This document shows, one piece after another, positions 6,379 through 13,234 of a stretch of DNA of 17,813 nucleotides; position 1 is the first letter of the stretch, and the number at the start of each line of letters is the position of its first letter. Below the pieces are notes generated by a model that was given only the letters and a program-made list of their open reading frames with translations, ran no database searches and had not been told where the DNA came from. Position numbers and translations under genes: made by a program. The stretch is from an uncultured Peptococcaceae bacterium (lineage in GTDB: Bacteria; Bacillota; Peptococcia; Peptococcales; Peptococcaceae): contig CAKQDL010000038.1 of NCBI GenBank assembly GCA_934229395.1, forward strand, positions 1-17,813. The letters run 5' to 3'.

Positions 6379-9300
6379 TTAATTTTTATTTTGACCGCTT
6401 ACGTTAAAGGTGAGGTCTGAGTAGCCTTCGGCTTTGATGACGACTTTTGCATCGGTCTTATTGTCGAAGCAATCAGCTGTGAAGTCGACAAAGCTTGCGC
6501 CGCCGTAAGTGTCATTATCAGAGATTTTGAAGCTATTGGTATCGCCCCAGAAGCTAGTGGTTTTTTTGGTGCACTCGCTGCCGTTTATGGTCACGCTTTC
6601 AATGGCTTTAAGATAAGCTTCAAGGGCGCTCGAATCGGTAGTCGTAAAGCTCACACGGTAGTAGGCGTCGTTTATGATGCCCTTTGCTGTGTAGTTTACG
6701 CCATTAAAGCTTGGCGCAGCCATGGCGGTGCTTGCTTCTCCAATTTCGATGTTCACCTTTTGGTCGTCGTAGCCGGTAGCGCTAAGACTAAGGGTGTAGG
6801 TGCCTGTTTGATTGCTCCAGTTTTCCAAAAAGAGCTTACCGCCTAGGGTGAGGGTGCTGTCGCTCACACTATAGCCATAGCCAGCGCTTTCTTGGCCTTC
6901 TGGGCGCACGGTACGGGTTTGGCCATCTGGAGCGGTGAGGGTTGCTGAGGTAAGATTGGCTAGAAAATCGCAGCTATCGTGCTCGGTTTCGCAGCCCACG
7001 CTTACGTCACTGCCCAAGGTAGCGCCATCGGATTTTAGGGACACCTTTTCGTAGTCTTTGCCCTGGGTGAATGTTAATTTTAAGGTTTGATAGCCCCCAG
7101 CTTCGATCATCAGGCTGTGCGTGCCTACCTTGAGGTTTTTGTTCAGAGTAAGGGTATCGCCATTTATGGTGTAATCATCTGCACCAAGCGCGGTGATGGT
7201 GCCATCAAGATAAACCTTTGTAATAGCTTTAAGGTAGTCGCTATCGGTCTTAAAGATGGCGTGCTCGCCCTGTTTCACCTCGCCAATGCTTTCGCCCTTG
7301 CTATTTACTAGCACCAAGTCGGCTGCTGCCTTGTCAGCGGTAGCGCTAAAGGCGGTGGTGTCGCCCAAAAGATTGTCTTCTAAAACTTGCTTAACGGCGT
7401 ATGGGCGGTTTTTCGTGGTTTCGGCGCCTTCGCTATCCATGTAAGCATCGGCCGAGAGGTAGGTTCCTTGGGCGCGAGCGGTGTTAACGGCATCGAAATA
7501 GCCTTGGGTGGTAAAGACCTTGTTGCCGCCTTTTTCGTAGATGTAGGTTGGTATCATTTCATCCCAACGGTTGGCAATGGCTGTGGCTTCATCATTGGCC
7601 AGACCCAGCTTGACCAAAAGGCGCGCGTTCGCCAAGAGGTCCATATTAAAGACAAGGTTGGCGTTCATGGTGTTGCTGCCGCCTTCGGAGCCTGATCCAG
7701 ATGAGGCACCGCCGCCACCGCTGCTGGTTGCATGGCTCACAATATCAACGCTAGAGGTGTTGGCATACTGAACAATATTGCTCGCTGTACTGCTACCGGT
7801 GGCGTAAAACTCTTTGGCAAAGGCCTGGAAGCCATCGGCATAGATTTTTAGGGTGTATTTGCCGGTGGTGGCAAGATGATCGGTGGTATCGTTGTAAAGA
7901 ATAAAGGTGTCGCCAATGAGATAGTAATCGTTAATTTTGGTGAGGGTTTCGGTATTGCCATTAGGATCCGTCAGCTCGACGCGGTAGACAGGCATGGTAA
8001 TGCCGTAGGTCATATCGCTCACTTTAAAGTGGGTGTCGACGCCGCTTTGGGCCGAGGCATCGCTTAGCTGCAAGGATGGCACCTTTTCATTCACCACGTG
8101 AATCGGGAAGAGCTTGGCACTGCCATTTGAGGTCACGCGCAACTGGTAACGGCCGTTGCTGTAGAAATTACTTTGGCCTAACGGCACGCTAATAGCCGCT
8201 ACCGTGTGGTTGCCATGCTGCACGGCTTTATCGAGTTTCCACTGGAGGTCGCTGTTGAGGGTTTTGTTGCCTTCGTCATAAGCCACAAGATCCACATCAG
8301 TAATGCCATCGACCCAGGCTCGGGTGGCATCGTCGGCGGTTTCGTAGTTGAACATGACTTCCACATTACCGCTCACTTTGTAGAGGTTATCAGCTGCGTC
8401 GTCATCTTTTACGATGGCGTCTGGCGCATAGAAGGCGATGTCGGTGCCACTGCTTTTGCCCGTGAGGTCGAAGGTGGTTTTTGCTGGGGTCACGCGGATG
8501 TTTCCTTGAGCGTCGTAGTTGGTTAGATGATAATCCCACACATAAACGGCGCCGTTAGAAAGTATGTAGTTGGTGTCGTCGTCGCTTGGTGCAACGATAG
8601 CCTTTTGGGCGCTACCGCTACCCAAGGTCACGCTTTGACTCTTGCCTCCGCTTGTTGCCGTAAGCTTTCCAGGATTCCAAGTGGCAAGCTCGACCTTCAT
8701 CACAGAGCCGTCATCGGTCACCGGGGTGAGGGCGGATGTGACGTCGGTGCCATCGACAGAGATGGTGATGTTGTCTTTATTGTAGCCATCTTTAAAGGCC
8801 ACCGTCACATACTGAGCATAACCAAGATCCACAGCCTTGGTTTGGCTGCTATCCACAAAGGAGGCTTGGGTCACGGTATCGCCAGGAGTGGTTCCGCCGC
8901 TACCGCCAGGAGTAGTGGTTCCGCCGCTACCGCCAGGAGTAGTGGTTCCGCCGCTACCGCCAGAAGAGTTTCCGCCGTTACCGCCAGGAGTGGTTCCACC
9001 GTTATCGCCAGGAGTGGTTCCGCCGCCATTATCGTCATCACTTCCGCCGCCCAAATCGGCACGATAGAGCACCGTCACACCTTGGGCACGGGTGAGGGAA
9101 GCGCTAGGCGAGAGCGCTCCGGTGTCGTCGCCTTGAACAAAGCCGGCTTTAATCATGGCCGCCATGGCCTCGCGCGCATAGCTTGACACGCTCGCGCCAT
9201 CGGTGTAGCCGTCCAAGAGAGATGCATCACCGGCCTCAAGATTCAAAAGACGATAGACCATGGTAAAGGCCTGCTCGCGGGTGATGGTGTCGTTCGGGCT

Positions 9301-9666
9301 CATGGTAGTGGGGCTTGTGCCCTTCATGTAGCCTGCCGCCATGGCCTTGGCCATATCGGCGCGGTACCAGGCATTTGCGTCCACATCGGTATTGGCGCTT
9401 AGGTCAGCCTCTTCAGTAAAGTTCATCATGCGGTTAATGATGGCTGCGTATTGGGCGCGGGTCATCGAGTCGTTTGGCGCATAGTTGCCACTACCGTCTC
9501 CATTTAAAAAGCCCTCTTCTACAAAATGAGTGAGTGCCTTGTTGGCCCAATGGGCGTCAATGTCGCTTGCCAGTGCTGGCAGTGGCGCGCTGAGAGAGCT
9601 GGCTAGCACAGCAGCAGCCAAGAGCGCGCTTCCTTGTCGTTTGATGGTATGGATTTTTTTATTCAT
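6379..9666 (-). CDS. S-layer-homology surface protein with Shr-like (DUF1533) modules
   Basis: A 1095-residue secreted cell-wall protein. A signal peptide (basic start, hydrophobic 13-30, likely cleavage after ALA at 31-33) is followed by three SLH domains (~34-80, 94-142, 152-203) that would anchor it to pyruvylated wall polymer. A Gly/Thr/Pro-rich linker follows (~206-263), then a long beta-rich ectodomain with a helical insert (~670-765). Modules with the YLKAI...V.ING...L.L...I.A.GY pattern (~808-868, ~1015-1090, and weaker ones near 595-620 and 930-975) resemble the DUF1533/Shr-like haemoglobin-interacting family. Haem or haemoglobin binding is therefore possible but unproven. ATG at 9666 has AAAGGGG upstream. 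Transcribed alone from 9713-9741. Only four cysteines (892, 899, 1032, 1066), all late in the protein. Confidence 0.9.
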   Translation of the reverse strand: MNKKIHTIKRQGSALLAAAVLASSLSAPLPALASDIDAHWANKALTHFVEEGFLNGDGSGNYAPNDSMTRAQYAAIINRMMNFTEEADLSANTDVDANAWYRADMAKAMAAGYMKGTSPTTMSPNDTITREQAFTMVYRLLNLEAGDASLLDGYTDGASVSSYAREAMAAMIKAGFVQGDDTGALSPSASLTRAQGVTVLYRADLGGGSDDDNGGGTTPGDNGGTTPGGNGGNSSGGSGGTTTPGGSGGTTTPGGSGGTTPGDTVTQASFVDSSQTKAVDLGYAQYVTVAFKDGYNKDNITISVDGTDVTSALTPVTDDGSVMKVELATWNPGKLTATSGGKSQSVTLGSGSAQKAIVAPSDDDTNYILSNGAVYVWDYHLTNYDAQGNIRVTPAKTTFDLTGKSSGTDIAFYAPDAIVKDDDAADNLYKVSGNVEVMFNYETADDATRAWVDGITDVDLVAYDEGNKTLNSDLQWKLDKAVQHGNHTVAAISVPLGQSNFYSNGRYQLRVTSNGSAKLFPIHVVNEKVPSLQLSDASAQSGVDTHFKVSDMTYGITMPVYRVELTDPNGNTETLTKINDYYLIGDTFILYNDTTDHLATTGKYTLKIYADGFQAFAKEFYATGSSTASNIVQYANTSSVDIVSHATSSGGGGASSGSGSEGGSNTMNANLVFNMDLLANARLLVKLGLANDEATAIANRWDEMIPTYIYEKGGNKVFTTQGYFDAVNTARAQGTYLSADAYMDSEGAETTKNRPYAVKQVLEDNLLGDTTAFSATADKAAADLVLVNSKGESIGEVKQGEHAIFKTDSDYLKAITKVYLDGTITALGADDYTINGDTLTLNKNLKVGTHSLMIEAGGYQTLKLTFTQGKDYEKVSLKSDGATLGSDVSVGCETEHDSCDFLANLTSATLTAPDGQTRTVRPEGQESAGYGYSVSDSTLTLGGKLFLENWSNQTGTYTLSLSATGYDDQKVNIEIGEASTAMAAPSFNGVNYTAKGIINDAYYRVSFTTTDSSALEAYLKAIESVTINGSECTKKTTSFWGDTNSFKISDNDTYGGASFVDFTADCFDNKTDAKVVIKAEGYSDLTFNVSGQNKN
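8901..8954 (-). repeat. Tandem 27-bp repeat in the SLH linker
   Basis: Two perfect back-to-back 27-bp units (8901-8927, 8928-8954) encode nine-residue GGSGGTTTP-type repeats. Degenerate neighbours extend from about 8880 to 9040. The period is a multiple of three, so copy-number change would lengthen or shorten the linker without a frameshift. Confidence 0.85.
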
Positions 9667-9684
9667 GGTTGTCCCCTTTCTGTG

Positions 9685-9700
9685 GTTAGCTTTTCCTAAC
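9685..9700. promoter_or_regulatory. Candidate operator GTTAG-N6-CTAAC, SLH gene
   Basis: Perfect inverted repeat GTTAG (9685-9689) / CTAAC (9696-9700) with a 6-nt spacer, in the 5' leader just after the expected transcription start. Nearly the same sequence lies at the apbE promoter (10337-10352): over 17 nt only three positions differ. The form recalls DtxR/IdeR/MntR-type metal-repressor sites (TTAGG...CTAA), but the regulator is not in this window. Confidence 0.55.
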
Positions 9701-9711
9701 TTAATAAGTTA
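9697..9711. promoter_or_regulatory. AT-rich dyad overlapping the SLH transcription start
   Basis: TAACTTA-A-TAAGTTA, a 15-nt palindrome around a central base, immediately downstream of the -10 (9713-9718) and covering the expected +1. It overlaps the end of the GTTAG-N6-CTAAC site, so it may be a second operator or part of a larger one. Confidence 0.4.
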
Positions 9712-9712
9712 A

Positions 9713-9741
9713 ATAATACTAACTCATAAATCGAAAGTCAA
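9713..9741 (-). promoter_or_regulatory. Promoter of the first SLH gene
   Basis: Minus-strand TTGACT (9736-9741), a 17-nt spacer, then TATTAT (9713-9718); each hexamer is one base off consensus. The start codon is about 47 nt downstream. Confidence 0.85.
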
Positions 9742-9843
9742 TAGTCAAAAAAGACACCCGTTGTTCCATTCAGACACTCCATGTACCACCAATCCCCAAG
9801 CACTGCCTCCTAAAGGCAAAACGATATTTTTAGCAGAAAAATA

Positions 9844-9862
9844 GACCTTGCTAGGCAAGGTC
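9844..9862. repeat. Left flanking hairpin/direct repeat of element copy B
   Basis: GACCTTGCTAGGCAAGGTC, a 19-nt hairpin preceded on the plus strand by an A-run (a T-run when read on the minus strand). It is repeated identically at 10140-10158. Confidence 0.8.
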
Positions 9863-10139
9863 ACAGACTGTCGATAAACCTAAAATGTGTATGCAAATAG
9901 AAAGTTTTCTAGACTCCACTTAGCCTTCCCCACATGGGGGGAAGGTGGCGGCGTAGCCGACGGATGAGGGGTATGAGCGCCAGCGAATGGTCGATTTAGC
10001 TGAAAAGTGTGGTGAAAACACACCCTCATCCGAGTTTTCTTCCGCCCTGCTTCAGAAAACCCACCTTCCCCCTCAAGGGGAAAGGCTTCACAAATGCATA
10101 CACGACTCTTCTAGAAATCGAACTTTTTCTACAGTCTGA
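9863..10139. mobile_element. ~275-bp palindromic MITE-like element, copy B
   Basis: Second copy of the element, with the 166-bp core at 9922-10087. Its left end CAGACTGTCGA (9864-9874) is the inverse of the right end region ACAGTCTG (10131-10138), giving terminal inverted repeats. It lies between the divergent SLH and apbE genes. Open reading frames across it on both strands are artefacts of the palindrome. Confidence 0.7.
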
Positions 10140-10158
10140 GACCTTGCTAGGCAAGGTC
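10140..10158. repeat. Right flanking hairpin/direct repeat of element copy B
   Basis: Identical to the hairpin at 9844-9862 and extended here to GAGACC...GGTCTC (10138-10160). Read on the minus strand it directly follows the small open frame at 10164-10223, so it may be that unit's original terminator. Confidence 0.8.
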
Positions 10159-10163
10159 TCAGC

Positions 10164-10223
10164 TTACGCCCTATGGCCGCCGATTTGGTTAATGCGTTCG
10201 ATGGCTGCATACCAGTGTTCCAT
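10164..10223 (-). CDS. Possible 19-residue peptide or gene remnant
   Basis: Short frame MEHWYAAIERINQIGGHRA. GAGG lies 5 nt before the ATG and a terminator-like hairpin lies right after the stop. In-frame codons continue upstream to about 10246 before a stop, so it could also be the 3' remnant of a decayed gene. I recognise no family and see no convincing promoter. Without comparative data this is only a candidate. Confidence 0.2.
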   Translation of the reverse strand: MEHWYAAIERINQIGGHRA

Positions 10224-10309
10224 GATGTCCTCATTCAAAAAAATGTGCAATATATGCTATTGCTTTACCAGTGATGGTGCGTTTTTCTACCATCTAGCGC
10301 CAATCACGA

Positions 10310-10338
10310 TTGACAGCTTTTAATAACAATGCTAAGAT
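10310..10338 (+). promoter_or_regulatory. Promoter of the apbE operon
   Basis: TTGACA (10310-10315), a 17-nt spacer, then TAAGAT (10333-10338), with the apbE ATG 37 nt downstream. The -35 is perfect and the -10 is a fair match. Confidence 0.82.
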
Positions 10339-10352
10339 TAGCTTTGACTAAC
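10337..10352. promoter_or_regulatory. Candidate operator ATTAG-N6-CTAAC, apbE operon
   Basis: ATTAG (10337-10341) and CTAAC (10348-10352) with a 6-nt spacer overlap the end of the -10 box and the expected +1, an ideal place for repression. It is closely related to the site at 9685-9700 upstream of the SLH gene. Confidence 0.55.
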
Positions 10353-10374
10353 CACTCTGAAAGGAGCCACAACC

Positions 10375-11379
10375 ATGAAACAATGGCTGGCCATAATTCT
10401 TATAATCACGCTGCTTCTAAGCGGCTGCGCACTGCGCGATGACGAAATCAAGGCGCGCCATTTTTCTGCCCTCGATACCGATATTTCCCTTTATGCCCAG
10501 GGTAACGAAGCCGAAGAAGCCCTCAAGGCAGGTGAGGCCGAGGTCAAGCGCCTTGATGTGCTCTATTCTCCAAACGAGGGCAGCGATATTTATACCCTAA
10601 ACCAGAATAGCACCGCCACTGTTAGCCCCGAATTGGCCGCCCTTCTCGCGCGTGGTCAGACTTTTAGCGCTCAAACAGACGGCTGCTTTTCAATGACCAT
10701 TGCGCCTCTTATGGACGCATGGGGCTTTCTAAGTAAGGAATACCGTGTGCCAAGCAGCGAGGAGCGCGAGGCCTTGGTGCAAAAAATTGACGATAGCCAA
10801 ATAAATATCGATGGCACCACCGTCACCATTCCCCAGGGATGGAGTGTAGACGTTGGCGGCATTGCCAAGGGTGCTATTTCCGACGCTGTTCTAAATGTCA
10901 TGGACGACTATGACATCGAAACGGCTTCGGTCTCCTTGGGCGGCAATGTGCAGCTAATGGGTCCAAAGGCCGATGGCAGCGCGTGGAGCGTGGGCATTCA
11001 AGATCCCGAAAAGAGCGATGAGCTCTGCGCCAACCTCAAGATTGACACCGCCCAAGCCGTGATTACCTCGGGCGGGTACGAGCGCTATTTTGAGTCTGAC
11101 GGCGTAACCTATCACCATATTATCGACCCGCGAACCGGCATGCCAGCCGCTGGGCAAATTCTGTCAGTGACCATTGTTAGCCCCGATGGCACCATGGCCG
11201 ATGCCCTTTCTACCGCCCTCTTTGTGATGGATGTGGAGGACGCAAAAAACTATTGGCGTAGCCATTCAGACGCCTTTGAATGCATCATCGTCTGCCGCGA
11301 TAAAACCATCTACGCGAGCCAAGGCCTGGAGGGCATCGTCGAGGCCGGCGAGGGCTACACCTTGGAGATGTTTGCATGA
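10375..11379 (+). CDS. apbE: FAD:protein FMN transferase, ApbE-family lipoprotein
   Basis: Extracytoplasmic enzyme that moves FMN from FAD onto a Thr or Ser of target proteins (for example Rnf/Nqr subunits and FMN_bind-domain proteins). 334 residues. The lipobox LLSGC places the lipidated Cys at 18, so it is membrane-tethered outside. Family signatures: CFSMTIAPLMDAWGF (104-118), VDVGGIAKG (158-166), SLGGN (187-191), SGGYERYF (232-239), HHIIDPRTGMPA (247-258) and the metal-site region ADALSTALFVM (275-285). ATG at 10375 follows AAAGGAG. First gene of a tightly overlapping operon with the NusG_II and Gx genes. No obvious FMN_bind target protein is encoded in the window, so its substrate lies elsewhere. 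Confidence 0.95.
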   Translation: MKQWLAIILIITLLLSGCALRDDEIKARHFSALDTDISLYAQGNEAEEALKAGEAEVKRLDVLYSPNEGSDIYTLNQNSTATVSPELAALLARGQTFSAQTDGCFSMTIAPLMDAWGFLSKEYRVPSSEEREALVQKIDDSQINIDGTTVTIPQGWSVDVGGIAKGAISDAVLNVMDDYDIETASVSLGGNVQLMGPKADGSAWSVGIQDPEKSDELCANLKIDTAQAVITSGGYERYFESDGVTYHHIIDPRTGMPAAGQILSVTIVSPDGTMADALSTALFVMDVEDAKNYWRSHSDAFECIIVCRDKTIYASQGLEGIVEAGEGYTLEMFA

Positions 11380-11735
11380 AAAAGTTCTTGTTTTTAATCG
11401 TGCTCTTTTGCGCTCTTATTTCTATGCCTGCCTATTTTGCGAGCGATAAGAGCACTGTGGCGATTGTAGAAAAAGACGGCCAAACGCTCTATCGCTTTGA
11501 CCTTGCTAGCATTACCACGACCACCTACTACACCGTAGAGGACGAAGGCGGCAGTAATGTTATCTGTGTGAGCCCCGAGGGCATTGGTATCACAAAGGCC
11601 GATTGTCCCGATCAAACCTGTGTGAAGATGGGCATGCGCAGCCATGGACCACAGCCTATTGTGTGTCTGCCTCACAAACTCACCATTCGATTTACGGCAC
11701 AAGAAGGAGATGCTGATTTTGTTACTGGCAACTAG
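11376..11735 (+). CDS. NusG domain II-containing extracytoplasmic protein
   Basis: 119 residues, starting at the ATG that overlaps the apbE stop as ATGA, hence translationally coupled. Residues ~4-22 form one hydrophobic segment (signal anchor or signal peptide) and the remainder is predicted to be outside the cytoplasm. The conserved cysteine pattern CPDQTC (77-82) and IVCLPHKL (95-102) is typical of the NusG_II family, which is unrelated in role to the transcription factor NusG. Members usually sit beside apbE and Gx transporter genes. EetA of flavin-based electron transfer loci is, to my recollection, of this type. Molecular function is not established. Confidence 0.85.
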   Translation: MKKFLFLIVLFCALISMPAYFASDKSTVAIVEKDGQTLYRFDLASITTTTYYTVEDEGGSNVICVSPEGIGITKADCPDQTCVKMGMRSHGPQPIVCLPHKLTIRFTAQEGDADFVTGN

Positions 11736-12222
11736 AAGAAAAACCCATCGCCTGACCCTGCTCGCCCTGCTCACTTCGACAGGGCTTATTTTGTATGTGG
11801 TAGAGGCCATGCTACCACCTCTTTTTCCTATTCCTGGTGCCAAGTTGGGCCTGGCTAATATTGTAACCCTTATAGCCCTGACCAAATTTCGCCCGCGTGA
11901 TGCCCTTTTGGTGCTGCTCTCGCGCATTATCCTGGCCGGTTTTTTTGGTGGCCAGCTTGTGTCGCTCATGCTAAGCCTTGCAGGCGGCCTCACTTGTTTT
12001 GTGGTGTGCCTGGTAGCGCTGCGCGTCTTTCGTCCAAAGCTCCCTGCCCTTTCGGTGATAGGCGCCGTTAGCCATAACATTGGCCAGCTTGCCATGGCAT
12101 CGCTCATTTTAAGCGCGCCAGCTATTTTCACCTACCTGCCCTTCCTCCTTCTGGCAGCCATCCCCGCCGGCCTCCTCACCGCCTACGCCGCCGGCTTTAT
12201 CATGAAACGAGTGGGCTTTTGA
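11719..12222 (+). CDS. Gx transporter family / Hpre_diP_synt_I integral membrane protein
   Basis: Polytopic membrane protein of about 167 residues with roughly five hydrophobic helices and the family motif PGAKLGLANI near the N terminus. Databases often label the family 'heptaprenyl diphosphate synthase component I', but it has no prenyltransferase motifs; it resembles small substrate-binding membrane (ECF S-type) proteins. I favour the TTG at 11719, 9 nt after AAGGAG. The in-frame ATG at 11710 abuts the Shine-Dalgarno with no spacing. Either way it overlaps the NusG_II gene, showing tight coupling. EetB-like proteins of extracellular electron transfer loci appear to be of this family. Substrate unknown. 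Confidence 0.82.
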   Translation: MLLATRRKTHRLTLLALLTSTGLILYVVEAMLPPLFPIPGAKLGLANIVTLIALTKFRPRDALLVLLSRIILAGFFGGQLVSLMLSLAGGLTCFVVCLVALRVFRPKLPALSVIGAVSHNIGQLAMASLILSAPAIFTYLPFLLLAAIPAGLLTAYAAGFIMKRVGF

Positions 12223-12271
12223 ATCCTTCCTCTCTGCCTTCCCCTGGGCAATGTCATTAAGTTAACAAAAT

Positions 12272-12293
12272 AGACCCCGTTTTCACGAGGTCT
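12272..12293. repeat. Left flanking hairpin/direct repeat of element copy C
   Basis: 22-nt hairpin AGACCCCG...CGAGGTCT preceded by an A-run. It repeats in the same orientation at 12569-12590 with one mismatch. Confidence 0.8.
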
Positions 12294-12568
12294 CAGCTTG
12301 TCGATAAACCTAAAATATGTATGCAAATAGAAAGATTTGGAGGATAGCATGAGCCTTCCCCACTTGGGGGGAAGGTGGCGGCGTAGCCGACGGATGAGGG
12401 GTATGAGCGCCAGCGAATGATCGATTTAGCTGTAAAGTGCGGTGAAAATACACCCTCATCCGAGTTTTCTTCCGCCTTGCTCCAGAAAACCCACCTTCCC
12501 CCTCAAGGGGGAAGGCTTCACGAATGCATACACGTCTATGCTGAAAACATACCTTTTTCGACACACTG
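12294..12568. mobile_element. ~275-bp palindromic MITE-like element, copy C
   Basis: Third copy, with the 166-bp core at 12352-12517. Ends CAGCTTGTCGA (left) and TCGACACACTG (right) are inverse to each other with mismatches. It sits just after the apbE operon, between the two halves of that operon's apparent terminator. Confidence 0.7.
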
Positions 12569-12597
12569 AGACCCCGTTTCCACGAGGTCTATTTTTT
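12569..12597 (+). terminator. Rho-independent terminator after the apbE operon; right repeat of copy C
   Basis: Hairpin AGACC..CG / CG.GGTCT (12569-12590) followed by ATTTTTT. It is complete as a terminator and almost identical to the flank at 12272-12293, which lacks the T-tract. Confidence 0.75.
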
Positions 12598-12701
12598 ACT
12601 GTTCAACTTGGACTTGCAATTTATGAAATACAAAAAGCCTATAGAATTAATTAACCGGTCTTACATTAAATGTTGCACTTGATTTGACAAATTACCGGCA
12701 C

Positions 12702-12727
12702 AAAAAAACCGCGCCTAGGTAGCGCGG
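12702..12727 (-). terminator. Rho-independent terminator of the cupin gene
   Basis: Read on the minus strand: CCGCGC stem (12722-12727) pairing with GCGCGG (12709-12714), then seven T residues (12702-12708). It lies 19 nt past the cupin stop. Confidence 0.92.
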
Positions 12728-12745
12728 CTTGGTGGCGGGTGAGGC

Positions 12746-13105
12746 TTAGTTGGCTTTGTTTTCGTAGATGACCACGGCGAGCATCACAAGGTTGCCCTCT
12801 CCAGCGTCGCGGATGGAGTGAGAAGCGCCATCGGCGGTGTAAATCATATCGCCCTTATGCACAGCGACCTCTTGGCCGTCGTCTACGCAGATGCCTTCAC
12901 CGTCTAGGATGTAGTAGACTTCGTAGTTGTCTACGTGGGCGTGCTCGCCTAGGCCAGCGCCGGCGCTAAAGGTGAGAATTTTAAAGAGCTTGGCTTCGTC
13001 CTTTAAAAGTTCTGTTGGTACCATGTGGGTAAATTCAATCATCCCTTGGCCGCCAGCGTAGTTTTCAATGTTTTCACGTACTTGATCTTTGTCACGAATA
13101 ATCAT
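12746..13105 (-). CDS. Single-domain cupin protein
   Basis: A 119-residue small beta-barrel of the cupin superfamily. Motif 1 is complete, with metal ligands His55, His57 and Glu62 (EHAHVDNYE), and motif 2 supplies His96 (GASHSI). A divalent metal site is therefore likely. Cupins of this size include sugar- or metabolite-binding proteins and dioxygenase-like enzymes; nothing here fixes the substrate. I chose the ATG at 13105, 9 nt from a strong AGGAGG; a second ATG at 13111 leaves only 3 nt. Monocistronic, with a clear terminator, and divergent from the second SLH gene. Confidence 0.85.
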   Translation of the reverse strand: MIIRDKDQVRENIENYAGGQGMIEFTHMVPTELLKDEAKLFKILTFSAGAGLGEHAHVDNYEVYYILDGEGICVDDGQEVAVHKGDMIYTADGASHSIRDAGEGNLVMLAVVIYENKAN

Positions 13106-13132
13106 ACTCATGCACCTCCTGATTTTGGCTTC

Positions 13133-13138
13133 AGTATA
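13133..13138 (-). promoter_or_regulatory. Extended -10 promoter of the cupin gene
   Basis: Minus-strand TATACT preceded by TGC (extended -10 TGN), 27 nt before the start codon. No good -35 is visible at 17 nt, consistent with an extended -10 promoter. Confidence 0.6.
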
Positions 13139-13234
13139 GCACATTTTCTGTTACCAAAAAAGCAAAGGGTTTTAAGCTAGGCTAAAGAATTGGGCGCTAC
13201 TATGAGCCTAACAAAAAGAAAGAGGTGCAAACCA

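Noticed and set aside
8880..9040. CRISPR-like tandem repeats
   Set aside because: Units are contiguous, without spacers, and encode an in-frame protein linker.
8527..9186. 219-codon plus-strand frame opposite the first SLH gene
   Set aside because: Contains repeats mirrored from the Gly/Thr/Pro linker and no ribosome binding site; a shadow frame.
9738..9803. 21-codon minus-strand frame with AGGAGG nearby, ending at the SLH promoter
   Set aside because: Only 2 nt between Shine-Dalgarno and GTG, no family similarity, no promoter; most likely chance or a remnant too short to support.
11394..12131. 245-codon minus-strand frame opposite the NusG_II and Gx genes
   Set aside because: Covers two well-supported plus-strand genes and has no recognisable domain.
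11719..12222. Heptaprenyl diphosphate synthase component I as a function
   Set aside because: Common database label, but the protein is a polytopic membrane protein without prenyltransferase motifs.
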